Positions 12,001 through 22,020 are shown, counted from the stretch's first letter. The stretch is 32,020 nucleotides of DNA from Saccoglossus kowalevskii (GCF_000003605.2 NW_003107593.1:272983-305002), one strand, 5' to 3'. Numbers and translations: made by a program. The notes: generated by a model from the sequence alone, not told the origin.

Positions 12001-15000
12001 TATGCGTCCCTTTTTAATATTAGAAATTACAGCTTAGAATGAAAATAGTCTGCCACATACCATAATAATTCCCTTCATAGTCGCGCCCTCTCGCGACAAA
12101 GCGCTCCCAAGACGTTAATGAGCGAAATCAAGGTCGATATCTTCTTGATCTGTAGCCGTCTATTAATAATGATTATGTTTTCGTGTGTTTTTTTCTATAT
12201 TCTAAATGATAAAAGACTAGAAAACTAAACGTAGTTGTCGATTCGAACGACATTACTCGCTTATATGGGATACGTCCTTTTGACGACACGGATGTGCTCT
12301 GTCACTAAATAACACGGGTTATAGATTGGTATATTTTCAATTGCTTTGATTGATCTATGAATGAATGTTAGATTCACAATAAGACGGCATGGGACGACTG
12401 AAGATATTAATACTACATGCTTACTTTTATTCGTTTCGATTTATAACTCTTTCTCATTGAAAATTTCCGTGGGAGTCGCACATAATGGACTCCCGATTAA
12501 ATAAATGTGCACGTGTAACGTTTTCATTTTTTTTCGAGTTTTAATCAGAATTACCTTTTGCTCGTGTCTTTTTTTTGATTAAGTTACAATGCGTGTTACA
12601 GCCACGTACACTACAGGTCGACTAGTATTATATAACTATATGCACTCTAAAATAAAAAAAAACGGACTCTGAATCTACGATTCGTCGATTTTAAAAAAAA
12701 CGATGTAGCGTAAATCGTCCCTGTTATGTAATTTTCTCGTTTAGCTTCTGTTTTTGTAGGCGTATCCATAGCAACGCTGACGATTCCCCGTGCACGGAAA
12801 TGATTTGATTCATTTGGAAGAATGCACTGAATGTTATTATAGGTATTTTTGTTTCGCTAATATTATTATTATCGGAGTATACTGCCTGTATAGCGATGAC
12901 AATACACGACGCGACCTTTCTGTCTCCGTACCTCTGTTTCATTACAGACAAAAATATTATATATATTGTAATGGAATTTCAGAAATAGTTAGAAAAGGGG
13001 GGAGGTAACTTTAAATATGTGAGATTTAACTGATATTCATAGGTTTTGAGCGAAAAATGCATTTATATTCAGATTTTAAAATCTACGCCACAACAAAGAG
13101 CATTGTTCCATTTCCGAGATGTTTCTACTTTTCCCATTGATTTTGTTAGTGTATGTAAGAAATAATTTAAATTCATGTTTCCGACCCCCGGCGCTGAATG
13201 TTATTTATGGGCTGATTACAATTTTAAAGGTCTTGGTCTGTTAACATGGGATTATTACAAGTACAAGTAAAATAATGTGAAAAGAAACGGAAATAAAGCC
13301 ATCATGAGTTGTCGCATGAATGATTCTGCCTCGTTGATTATTCATGACAGATTACTAGTACATTCGCCAGTGTAATTCACTGAATACATGTTCTCAAACT
13401 GGCACACCTCGATCATTGAGGTACTTATCAGATCCCAAGAATGTGTGTCACGCAAATCAATGATCTAGCTTTTTCATTCACACCTAAATAAGGAATAGTA
13501 CAATTTACGATTTTCAGACTCTTTGGTTGCTTGGTAACTATGCGCGAGACAGTTTCGATCTCTTGGGCAAAATATAAAGTACAGGCATTGTGTTGTGGCG
13601 TCATTTGTTTACATTTTTGCCAACCAACATAAAATTATTGATAATGTCGCTCACTGATCATTAATTAACCAATGACCTGCCGTGACAAGGTTTCCCGTAA
13701 GTTGTCCTGTTAACAGGGACACATAGATGTATATTTAATATTCCAGCTCAGCGAACAACACCGTTGTGTTTTCGAGAGCGAATGACAGTTTTTGCTAACC
13801 AGCCACTGCGCACGTGTACGCGCCAACCAGTCACCGCGCACGTGTGTACGCGCCAACCAGTCACCGCGCACGTGTACGCGCCAACCAGTCACCGCGCACG
13901 TGTACGCGCCAACCAGTCACTGCGCACGTGTACGCGCCAACCACACACTCCAAACAGTGGCGGCGCTCTCACTTCCGTTCCTCTGGTTTCGGTTTTCACC
14001 ACTGTCACACCGTAATTTGCATATGTTCAGTAACCTGCATAAAAAATGTGGTGAATCACCACATTTTTTTTCAAACAAAGATTATATGCGTATAACCTTT
14101 ATGTCTTTTTACAAAATAAATACAGTGATGTTCATAAATAAGAAATCATCCAACAGAAAGTGTCCTAAGGTGTATACATGTTACTTTTGTACGAGACCTG
14201 TTTTTCAAAGTGGAAGTACATTCATGTTTACATGTGTGATGATTGGCTAAAGGAAACTTTCTGCTTTCGCATGTCAAAGTCTGTTTTACTTTATCAAAAC
14301 TACTTACACTAGTCTTGCGAAATCGCAAGATATAAATGAAGGGGAAAATGCGTGTGATAGCGAATATTCGAAGTTCATATACAAGAGCGGAATAACAATA
14401 TTTCAAAATTACTGCACAACACGAAGAGAATTCGAACGTATTTGATTAGGTTCTCTAGAACATATGCAAATTACGGTGTGGCAGTGGTGAAAACCCGAAC
14501 GAGAGGAACGGAAGTGAGGGCGCCGCCAGTGTTTGCCGCCAGTGTTTGCCAACCAGTCACTGCACAGGCGTACGCACCAATTAGTCACTGCGCACGCGTA
14601 CGCGCGAATAACGTAAAGTGCGATGGCCTATAATTACGGTTTTATTGGATAGGCGTATACTTATTTCATACATATCTTTTATTATTTGTAAACATATGTT
14701 TTTGTATAACGATCTACGGTTGGGTATGTCATTTCCATTTTTCAACATTTTATCAGCCTTAACAACAAAATACGCACATACGAATGCGCGTAAGCAGATT
14801 GCATCCGTTGACTGCACGCTGTAGCAATCTTCCACACGTTGCAAATAGATCATACGCGATAGATATTTATCTTCTCGTCACGTGTAACCAAAATCGTACG
14901 TAAAATTGCGCGCACGTGGAAGCTATCTGCTTTAAGGTAGAGATGCAGTTTACCTGACAGGTATTTTAATTAGTTAATTAGGAAACCAAGATGATCTCCC

Positions 15001-18000
15001 TTGTCCACAAAACTATATATTTTCAGAAAGCTTATTGTATGAATTTTAAAATTTTGTTAGTATTTTTTTTATGGATACTGTAGTTTGAAATATGCACAAA
15101 AATGTGCTTTTTTGGTCAAAAGTGATTTTAAAAAATAGCTTCTAAACCATGCTTCTGTTTCCTGTCAAAATTGGTTTACGGGCACATCTGTTTACTATGA
15201 AGAAAGTACCGTCTTGAAAACTGTCTACCAGTTGTCAATTTTGCAGGGCAGCAGCTCAAATTTCACTACTTCAAGTTTATGCATAAATTAACACCCATGC
15301 TAGTTGTCTGTACGATTGTTGTAACACTGTTCAACCAAAAACAATGCTCCGACGGCGTTTTAAAGATAAACACATTGTCAATCATTTGTGAAATTTTCAA
15401 AACAAAAGGTCAAAGCGTCTGGGAAATATTTTTTTTTAAAGTTCTGGGATGTGCTCTAAAAAGAAGCTGAGATAATTGCTAATTTGCATAACAATTCAGT
15501 CAGTGAGAAGTTTGCTAATGCTCATATTTAAAATGGCTGTAACAGTTCCAAATTTAAATGTATTATCGTTTTGTAAAAAGTTAAATATAGTGCATAATAT
15601 GGAGGTCCCGTCATTTCTTTTTTTCACCATTATTTTTGTACAACCTTGCTAAATCTTGCTAAGCATTCAAAAGAGAGAATGTTTGCACCTGTTATCTATA
15701 TTTTAAAATCGTCTTTTGAGTATGTTTCACTATTCACAATTCTACAAAATTTTAACAGTCTATAGCCAAGACTGTTTGGATGATAAAAAGCAAAAAAACA
15801 AAAATTTCACTCCAAAGTGCCCAAGAACCTGCATCTCCACCTTAAGCAAACAACCGCGAATGAATTTTGCCTTTAGTATCCTTCGTGTGTGCCAGGCTTT
15901 AGTGTGTCGTTCAACTTTATCTAAAATTAAATGGTTCGTCTCCGTCACGTCTTTTGGAGACGATGGAAAATTAATAACGTGACAACAAACATGTTTAATT
16001 CTATTTGACAGATTGATAGTCACTGAGCAAAAAGGGGGAGATCAATTTTAAGAAATTACCCCCAAAGCGCGCTTTATATATATATGGGCGATGGTCGATC
16101 AATATCTTTAAAAACTGCGAGTTAATTACTTAGACGTCGTGGTGCAAGAAAACTGCCTGAGAGCCCGCCACTAAGCCTCGTAATTAAATTCGTTGTTTGG
16201 CGTCCTCTGTGTGTAAATTTGGCTGATTTTTGCGAAGAAAGAAACACAGATTTTCCCATTAAAATAACAAAAGGTTTTTATTGAACATGTCTTTTTTCAG
16301 CAATTGTTGAAAAAAAAATGTAATGAATGTATGTATATGCATACAAACATACACTTGCAAAAGAGCCTTTTCAAGACAATATGAGACGATGATAGGCGCA
16401 GTATTCTCGGCAGGTAAGACTTTGGGGGGGGGGCATTTCTCATTCTAAGCTTACTTTCGCAATAAAAAGGCAATAAAAATATTAATATGTGCGAATTGCG
16501 GAGAATGTGTGATTAAATATGCAACTGAAACGAACCGCAACATTCAGACGCCCTGAACATGATTGATTATTAAATGATTAAGTACCTTTCAATGTCTGAT
16601 TTTCCGCTCACTGCGAGATCTCGCGTACTGCGTGAAAGGCGATGACCGAACGTTCTCAGAAAAATCCGAACGATGTCGAAATGCCGACTATAGTGAATGT
16701 GATACCCTCAATTCATCAAAATTTATCATCATCGAATGTGTATAGCACATAGCATTATTAAACGTGGAAATACCCTCCCCCCCCCCAAATACTTTCGCGT
16801 CTGTCGTATCTCACGCAAAGTTTCAGTTTGACGCCACTACGACGCAATGACCTTTGCTCATCCTGTTTGTACGTTCGACATCACGCATAAATCATGATTT
16901 TGCACATTGAAATCTTTGTTTTCACAATAAGTCCAAGACCACAACAAATGAATGTATTTACCACGAACAACAATAATTAAATGGAAAAAAAATGCTTTTT
17001 AATTATACATGTGAATTTGGTTTTATATAGTCTCTAATAGCAATATTGACGCTTTGTTCAAATATGTGTTTATTTATCGCATATACTCGCCTACAATTAA
17101 AATCTTTGAGGGGACGCAAACCACAAAAAAAAAATATTTATCACGGCCTAATTATCAATATTCCAGCCTTCCACCTATAATAATATGCTTTTTATTATGA
17201 TATGTGTGAACTTATTTTTATTAATCTGTTAATAATGTATGTGATGTCTTGGGTATGGCAACCAGATACACACATACACCTTAGTTCACGAGTTTAGCCA
17301 GGGAAGGGGGTTTTAGAATGACATTTAATAAATTCTTTCATTTGCGGTTACATAATAATGTCGATGATTCAGTGCATGTTAAATGTTTGTGGAAGTGTAT
17401 CGAGTGCACCATCACATCTGATGAAGCGTGGCGAACCACACAGAGGACGAAATTGCGTGTAGTTTGCTTCATACGCGCTGCGAGTATGATGACGCTGGTA
17501 ATACGCGCGTCAATATCAATATCATTATAAGCAATCAACCACAGTTGCGCATACACAATAAACAATGCGGCAACCTTGGCGCAGGTGCAAAGCAGGCGTT
17601 CCTACAGTCATTAGTTGTATTTGCACGTCGTATTTTGGTTCATGATTTGGAAAATTTATTATTGTGCATAATTATGTTTTGAACGATTCTTTGGATTCAC
17701 CTTTTTAATTTTGGGTAAGCATCTGATAATGTCGAACAATAGACGAGTTTCGAGTTATGGCGCCATCAGTTTTTGTGAGCCTATTTCTAGGTCGCGCAAT
17801 TTAACTGTTCCCGGCGTTATAATACGCTATCGAGCGTTTACGTAGCGAAATCACCACCACCCCTACGTAGACAAAATTGGAACGTTTTTTACTCTATAAC
17901 GTACAAGTTTCTACGGTAACGACGGAACTCAAAACTTAATCATGATTTTATGCGGTTATGAACTCGTACACCTTACAATAAATTTACATATCAACACGCC

Positions 18001-18257
18001 ATATTGATAACAAATATTAAACTGTATTGAAAACTTCCACATTGTACGTAAACACTAATAGACGACAAATAAACAACTTACTCGGTGCGTAATTTCTCGG
18101 CTGTGTATAACGTTTTCATGGCAACGAGTCCAAGAGTCTCATGTCTCCCAAGAAATAACTCGCCGTATGTTCCACTCGCGATGGGGCTAACTCGAGTTAC
18201 GGCATCAGCCTCGATTACAATGTCGCCGTGTTTCATGGCTGAACGAAGGGTGGCCAT
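1466..18257 (-). CDS. RIPK/TKL-like pseudokinase with C-terminal NHL beta-propeller (7 coding exons)
   Basis: Joined exons are 18257-18082, 10694-10394, 8635-8472, 7662-7613, 5881-5726, 5294-5209 and 3096-1466; every junction has GT-AG borders and matching codon phase. The product is about 854 residues. Residues 1-59 hold the glycine-rich loop (ASGTYG, 27-32) and the VAMK lysine (K48). Residues 142-149 read HGNLKRDN where active kinases have HRDLKxxN. Residues 162-164 are DFS instead of DFG. PPE (195-197), DIYSFG (211-216) and the conserved lobe Arg (R278 in EKRPPF) are present. The C-lobe style resembles RIPK/TKL kinases. A Ser/Asp/Lys-rich linker follows (about 312-550), then six NHL repeats. 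The altered catalytic Asp suggests a scaffold or pseudokinase; the NHL propeller is usually a protein- or RNA-binding surface. One apparent one-base frame break lies in exon 7. A kinase-NHL fusion is unusual for an animal gene, but continuity rests on splice phase, not transcripts. Confidence 0.8.
3855..3868 (-). promoter_or_regulatory. CTCF-like core motif
   Basis: On the minus strand TCACTAGAGGGCGC matches the bilaterian CTCF core CCASYAGRKGGC at all but the first position. It lies in intron 6. Confidence 0.35.
3899..4110. mobile_element. 212 bp imperfect palindrome (MITE-like)
   Basis: The left arm starts ATGGCCGTCGAGATCTCGTT and the right end read in reverse starts ATGGCCACCGAGATCTCGTT. 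Pairing continues with mismatches through GAGAGTCA(T/C)GAG and TCATCGCGT to the centre at about 4015 (ACCATGGT). It lies in intron 6 of the kinase-NHL gene. The flanks give no clear target duplication. Confidence 0.65.
4389..4600. mobile_element. TACTGT-ended inverted-repeat element, copy A
   Basis: The ends TACTGTAAAACATGT and ACATGTTTTACAGTA are perfect 15-base terminal inverted repeats. The interior repeats TTTTAGCGAATT-like motifs in both directions. TA flanks suggest a mariner-type or similar target, but this is not certain. Confidence 0.72.
4794..5158. mobile_element. TACTGT-ended element, copy B, interrupted by a TTAA MITE
   Basis: The left part shares TATGCAATTTTAGCGAATT-type sequence with copy A (ATGCAATTTTAGCGAATT in both). 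The right part shares GACATCTTGAATTAGC, CATGTTTTAC and the CAGTA end. A 161-base MITE (4871-5031) sits inside; without it the copy is about the size of copy A. Confidence 0.68.
4871..5031 (+). mobile_element. TTAA MITE family 1, copy 1 (nested)
   Basis: It begins TTAAAGCGGGATAGTCGT and ends CTCCCGCTATAA (right TTAA mutated to ATAA). The interior GTCATTGTTTACAAACAAGC and GGGACTCAATTCCCGCGC match the other copies. Ends in TTAA suggest piggyBac-type mobilisation. No transposase frame is present. Confidence 0.8.
5209..5294 (-). CDS. Kinase-NHL gene, coding exon 6 (end of kinase domain)
   Basis: The acceptor TTTCTTTCAG precedes 5294 and the donor GTGAGT follows 5209. It encodes DLHRHVDQEYNN and ends NAVLGLRTAL in phase 0. 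It follows PPFH directly, as expected after the last kinase helix. The tail AVLGL resembles the region after the RIPK2 kinase domain (inference). There is no family motif strong enough to name it alone; phase and strong splice sites carry the call. Confidence 0.8.
5726..5881 (-). CDS. Kinase-NHL gene, coding exon 5 (kinase C-lobe)
   Basis: The acceptor TTATTACAG precedes 5881 and the donor GTACGT follows 5726. It encodes HLISAVCQGSRPDLSSIP and then ILSRIMQECWDVDPEKRP, followed by PFH. This is the alpha-G to alpha-I region, with the ECW motif and the invariant Arg (R278) that pairs with the PPE glutamate. The phases are two bases in and one base out. Confidence 0.9.
5882..7612 (-). other. Intron 4 of the kinase-NHL gene
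   Basis: It contains one family 2 repeat (6375-6458). Open frames of 60-117 codons on the minus strand here lack kinase or NHL similarity and splice support. Nothing else is recognised. Confidence 0.6.
6375..6458 (+). repeat. Short hairpin repeat family 2, long-arm copy
   Basis: It ends GACGACCACCGCCCTTTAA with TTAA at 6455-6458. Its left part (AATGTATTTTACACGCGTTG) is nearly identical to 31293-31312. Confidence 0.6.
7613..7662 (-). CDS. Kinase-NHL gene, coding exon 4 (50-base micro-exon)
   Basis: This 50-base exon lies between an ATATTAG acceptor and a GTAAGT donor. It encodes the end of a Ser codon, then FGIVLWELVTGLESYP, which is the alpha-F helix of a TKL-type kinase and continues DIY from exon 3 as DIYSFGIVLWEL. 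It begins with one base and ends with one base, matching exons 3 and 5. It is too short to stand out as an open frame but the protein match is clear. Confidence 0.82.
7663..8471 (-). other. Intron 3 of the kinase-NHL gene
   Basis: AT-rich sequence with no recognised repeat, RNA or exon. Confidence 0.6.
8472..8635 (-). CDS. Kinase-NHL gene, coding exon 3 (activation segment)
   Basis: The acceptor TTTTCAG precedes 8635 and the donor GTAAGT follows 8472. It joins exon 2 in phase 0 and gives ISDFSITTV, a long polar activation loop rich in Ser, Asn, Lys and Arg, then MSIIPPEF at the APE position, ending DNVYDIY. DFS replaces DFG and PPE replaces APE. The Asp of DIY, which anchors the helix F region, is kept. 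The exon ends with two bases that complete a Ser codon in exon 4. Confidence 0.88.
9420..9506. mobile_element. 87 bp TTAA hairpin element (family 2, complete)
   Basis: It begins TTAAAGGACGGTGGTCGTCG and its right end in reverse reads TTAAAGGGCGGTGGTCGTCA. The ends are near-perfect inverted repeats of about 20 bases flanked by TTAA, around a small centre. It is the most compact complete copy of the family. Confidence 0.72.
9808..9871 (+). repeat. Diverged family 2 element
   Basis: It carries GGGCGCTGTGTGACGAC and ends GCGGCTTTAA with TTAA at 9868-9871, like the right part of 9420-9506. The left half is only weakly alike. Confidence 0.45.
10175..10339 (+). mobile_element. TTAA MITE family 1, copy 2
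   Basis: It begins TTAAAGCGGGGTAGTCGTC and ends CCTCCCGCTTTAA, with TTAA at both edges. The internal sequence is collinear with copy 1. It lies in intron 2, with 54 bases between its right end and the donor edge of exon 2. Confidence 0.82.
10394..10694 (-). CDS. Kinase-NHL gene, coding exon 2 (alpha-C to catalytic loop)
   Basis: The acceptor TTGCAG precedes 10694 and the donor GTATAT follows 10394. The exon encodes residues 59-159, starting ELDRIEAQIKSL. It covers the alpha-C region, the hinge (IVLDYMKHGSL), alpha-E (MTYLHENCVVH) and the catalytic loop HGNLKRDNILID. Arg and the catalytic Asp of HRD are Gly143 and Asn144, while Lys146 and Asn149 are kept. The pattern ILIDDDFHVK is typical of RIPK-type kinases. 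The phase-2 junction to exon 1 rebuilds a Glu codon. Confidence 0.92.
13797..13938 (+). repeat. Five-unit 28 bp tandem repeat, each with CACGTG
   Basis: Units start at 13797, 13825, 13855, 13883 and 13911; the second is 30 bases through an extra GT. The core is AACCAGTCACYGCGCACGTG followed by TACGCGCC. Each unit has one E-box palindrome. Confidence 0.88.
14041..14069. repeat. 29-base perfect hairpin
   Basis: AAAAAATGTGGTGA, one A, then TCACCACATTTTTT: 14-base arms with a one-base centre, inside the inverted-repeat element. Confidence 0.8.
14551..14606 (+). repeat. Two diverged 28 bp units of the same tandem repeat
   Basis: AACCAGTCACTGCACAGGCG and AATTAGTCACTGCGCACGCG start the two units. 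The CACGTG core is lost in both. A 13-base direct duplication (GCCGCCAGTGTTT) precedes them. Confidence 0.7.
14932..15845. mobile_element. 914 bp TTAA-flanked element with short terminal repeats
   Basis: The left end is TTAAGGTAGAGATGCAG and the right end in reverse is TTAAGGTGGAGATGCAG. The interior is AT-rich with no long open frame, so it is non-autonomous. TTAA edges fit a piggyBac-like target. Confidence 0.6.
18082..18257 (-). CDS. Kinase-NHL gene, coding exon 1 (kinase N-lobe)
   Basis: The ATG at 18257-18255 sits in a good context (A at -3, G at +4) and has an in-frame TAA three codons upstream, so it is the likely start. The exon encodes 58 residues plus two bases. It contains the nucleotide-binding loop with ASGTYG (first Gly of GxGxxG replaced by Ala), FLGRH, and LVAMKTL with the beta-3 lysine. 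It ends at a GTAAGT donor in phase 2 (next base 18081). A candidate acceptor (CCACCAACAG) lies just upstream at 18289-18298, so the 5' UTR probably continues in a further exon. Confidence 0.87.
18112..18125. promoter_or_regulatory. X-box-like palindrome inside coding exon 1
   Basis: GTTTTCATGGCAAC fits the RFX consensus RYYNYY-N(1-3)-RRNRAC. Because it codes for VAMKT, chance is the default explanation. Confidence 0.15.
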
Positions 18258-19424
18258 CTTAGATAATTATCGCTGATCCATGAATGGCCTGTTGGTGGAA
18301 AAAGCATTGACATTTATTGATAATCAACCAATGACACCGATAACCTCTTCATGACCCGAGCACGCCTATTTTATTTTAAAGAGATCTGAAAATCGAGGAA
18401 AAACAAGACTAACAAAGTTAATTCGTGTGCGTTTTTTTCTTCTTCTATTAAAAAAAAAATCTTCAAATGACAATAAGAAAAAAGACAATATATTTGTACG
18501 GGTTGGTAAACTCTATTGTTGGGCTCGACAATAAAACAAATGGTTTGGAACCGATGAATAGAAAACCACAAGTGGAATGTATTATTCAAACTCACGCCGT
18601 TGCATGAATACGTTTTTATTTCATTCTCAGTATGGTAACCTCGGCATTTTTGATTATTACATCTCGAATTCTTGTATATATACTAAAAACATACAAACAA
18701 AGGTAGTAAATATGACTGACATGCAGCAAACCACTTATGATTTGAAGAATATGCTCGCACACAATGATTTCCATTTCAATAAACTCAAATTTGATGTAGT
18801 TAATATAGTTTCACCTGGAGATGCTAATTAGACATATTTTCAAAATAAATATTCAATTCTGTTATGACAACATTAATATTTCATTAATATTCCACGAATG
18901 CTTTAAAAATATCGCTGTGAAATGTACATGTCTTGTTTCTATCACAGGCTGATCTTTGTGTAGATTCAAATCAATTAGTCCACATGCTTTGCGAAGTCGG
19001 GCACCTGTACGACTTCACTAGAATTATAATGGACGATGTCTGCTAGTTCAATAATACAATGTTTTATTTTGTAGTTGTTGTTTAGTGATTTACATCCAAA
19101 CGTCTATTAATAGTATACAATCTAAAGTACGTTTGTGCAAGCCTTGTACGTAGGCCACGGTACACTGCAGTGAACCGTGTGAGGATTTGAGAGATCTGAG
19201 CGAAACGTCGCGACTGCCACTACCCCTGTTACAACAGTGTCGTAAATATTGTGATACAAGTAGAAGTGGCTGGTTCCTCCATTGTTCACAACACACTAAA
19301 TTACACACGCAAGTAGTCGTTTTAACACGCCGCGTTTGGCACTAGATCGTTCCCTCTACTCTAAAGCACATGGTTGCTAAGGAAGCCATTTCTGTTTACA
19401 TTCCATATTTCCACGTTACCTTAC
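18258..19424 (-). other. 5' UTR end and presumed 5' intron of the kinase-NHL gene
   Basis: 18258-18288 would be 5' UTR after the acceptor. 18289-19424 shows no credible coding exon on either strand. It is AT-rich, and short open frames here lack splice sites and codon structure. Confidence 0.35.
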
Positions 19425-19750
19425 CTCTGTGAAGCCGACAACAGCACGGTCTCGCCGATTTCAATTTACCGATCACCACAATCACTTTGCCTCAGTGTCC
19501 ACCGCCAGTGGTTCTTTACAGCTCCTTCACAATCACTTCAGGCCGTTCCCACCGACGTCACATGGCTAGCGTCCAACTCTCGGCATTGTCTGCCTCGTTT
19601 AGAAATCCTCAGTGCAACAAAGGCGTTCGCTCTCCTTTCGCTTTTACAGTGTCGTCGGCTATTCGCGATTCGTCGAGGTCAGTCGAGTGTATACGGATCA
19701 CGTGCTATGTTCACCTAGTACACAAAACATCCGCTGAAAGAAATGAGGTC
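19425..19750 (-). other. Candidate non-coding first exon / promoter region of the kinase-NHL gene
   Basis: This stretch is richer in G, C and CpG than its surroundings. On the minus strand it ends in CTTCACAGAG followed by a strong GTAAGG donor (exon edge 19425). The next good acceptor downstream on the same strand is at 18289, 31 bases before the ATG. The simplest reading is a 5' UTR exon with the promoter near 19750 or above. The upper limit is a guess; there is no clear TATA box. A near-CRE site (TGACGTCG on the minus strand) lies near 19555. Confidence 0.38.
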
Positions 19751-22020
19751 GCGATTTAAACATACAAAAACACGCCCAACACTAATCTTAACACTGCCAG
19801 TTAAAATGGACGTAAACAAAAAAAAAAACGTTGGAGCAGACCATTGATTTACGCTGCTTTAAAAAAAGAGATTGACATTGCAATTGTCTACTATGCGAAT
19901 TAGAAATAGCTGACATAAAATAAATAATAAATGTGCCCATATATAGCAACAGTTTTTTTGCGCTTATCTTATTTCACGTTGTCGGATCAAATACTAGTTT
20001 TACGGCGTGTTGCTATGAAAAAAACAATGCATTTTATGAATAATGTTGATTTGAGGGAAAATAAAATATTCACACCACTTACACTTTTGTGCCATCGTTA
20101 GGTTGTATCTATGTATGTACAGGTTTGGATTCGCTGACCTCCATTCAGGTGTGGTTACCTTTTCTGTTGGGCGCCCTCTTGTGACAACATATCTAATGCT
20201 CGTTCTATATGTTTTCAATATTCGGCTGGCTCCAAAAAACAAACGGTTAGCGTTATCGACATTTATTCACTGTAATTTACGAATGACCAAGTTCGTACGA
20301 TACATCAAGCAACATAGGTCAATGTCACACGAACACGAGGATGCACTATCGCGGTACTACGATAACGGAAGTTCCACTTTCAACCATGTGTTCAATCACT
20401 CGATGGCTCACACGGTTTTACCATAGACCCTCTACTATGGTTTTACGGAGCTACTTCTTTGGTCAAATATATCGCGTCTTTAACAGGGGGGGGGGGTGCA
20501 CCACGATTGCAGTCCGTTTGCCATTGACGAATGCGCACTGAATGTGACCTGTACACGACATGACACACACAGTTTTGTCTGGGGATATAGGCTACACATT
20601 AGTTTTTACCATAATGTAAATGTTTAATTTCACAAAACATAAAGATTTCAAGTGGCCTCCTTCCTAACCAGAATTAGACCTGATAATGAGAACACAGCCG
20701 AATACCAGGTATGTATATCCAAAGTTTGATATACTTTTCTACAGTTATGTATATAATAGTTCATCTTTCTCCGACAATAACATTGACTCCGCCATGTTTT
20801 TCAATAAACAAATTGTATATCACGTGATAAATAAAAACAAATATAATTGGCTAATCGCCGATAGTCGGCGACTGGGTGCATACGAACACTTTAAGATCCG
20901 ACTGTGCAATCTAGCCGTGAGCCAGCCCTAGGTGTGTGTCCGGCAAAAGTATGGTCCTGGCTCCTTGGTATCAGTATCTTCTCCCGATTACCACGAACAA
21001 GCGTCTATTTATTCACCCTTAAAACACAATCTTTATATGAGAGGAAGGTAGATTGTAAATGCAAACATTAGAAATTCAGAAATATTTCGCTCACCCAAAT
21101 CAGCTACATATAAATGAAAATATAAAAAGAAAATATGCATTAATTTCGCAACAAATTGTACCCGGACAGTATAAAGATACCGGCTTTAACCAAGTATGAA
21201 GCCACCAGCCTAGTATTTTTGAGAAAATATTGTATTTTAGTAAATAGCGTCAATTGTGTCCGTATTATACCGTTTTTACCATTGGTCCATATAGCGGAGA
21301 TACGTTATATCTCGTATTGTAGGCTAATGACATAGCTTAACAAAACTAAACATCGTGTATGGGTAAATATATTTCGTTATTCTGAATTAATTTATTGGGT
21401 TTTGAAAATTATACTCTAATTATGCACTCTTGTGCTTAAAATAAGCAACAAATATTGTAAAACAAATTTGGATAGTTTTACTCAAAATACGTCACTGTAA
21501 AATACAAAATAATGGTGTTTTATGTTACCATAATATTTTTGTTTTTGAAACTGAAAATAATAGATAATATTAAATACATATAAATATAGAGAAGGGGGAT
21601 CTTCCACGTACACATGTTTCCCTAACATTTTGATCACATTTCATTATATACAGTATACCTGAACTTGAAAACACTGAATTAAGCTTTTGTACTAATGAAT
21701 TTTCACTTTCATTTCCCTGCAATCATGTTTCAATAAAATCTGATTAAAATAAAATCCTGGGTGACTGGCGTTCTTCTAACAGATTTACACTTGTTTCCAA
21801 GGGCAACCCCCTGACAATTCTCATGATAATTCTTCTTTATTTATTTTTTTAGTTATAAACGAAGAATCTTTTTTTCAAAAGAGATGTTTCTACAGTAACC
21901 GAACCCGGACTTCTTCGAACATGTAATTGATCGCTACTTATGTCACTACTGACCCCTCCTGAAAAAGTCATAACATAACCTCTTGCATTATCTATTACAC
22001 ATTAATCACACAATATTGAT

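Larger units (their letters stand above)
13797..14606. mobile_element. Inverted-repeat element bordered by 28 bp tandem repeats
   Basis: Arms at 13951-14036 and 14448-14535 are inverted copies of each other (shared CTCACTTCCGTTCCTCT and CACACCGTAATTTGCATATG). Outside them lie tandem AACCAGTCAC units, five on the left and two on the right, in the same orientation. The interior holds a 29-base hairpin (14041-14069). The layout suggests a non-autonomous transposon with subterminal repeats; family not recognised. Confidence 0.6.
10695..18081 (-). other. Intron 1 of the kinase-NHL gene (about 7.4 kb)
   Basis: The largest intron. It contains the CACGTG repeat element (13797-14606), a 914 bp TTAA element (14932-15845), X-box-like sites (13526, 17907) and homopolymer G or C runs of 10-11 bases (11144, 16424, 16777). 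A 97-codon plus-strand frame at 11014-11307 crosses one G run and has no recognisable domain. No exon is supported. Confidence 0.6.

Noticed and set aside
13710..14250. Frames through the 28 bp repeats
   Set aside because: Several frames on both strands are open because of the repeat; no gene structure.
18984..19025. GAAGTCG...CGACTTC hairpin considered as a tRNA or ncRNA
   Set aside because: The arms are only seven bases and no tRNA-like cloverleaf or box motifs are visible.
19374..19759. Overlapping plus-strand frames of 90-114 codons
   Set aside because: They coincide with the GC/CpG-richer stretch that fits better as a 5' region of the minus-strand gene; no recognisable protein.
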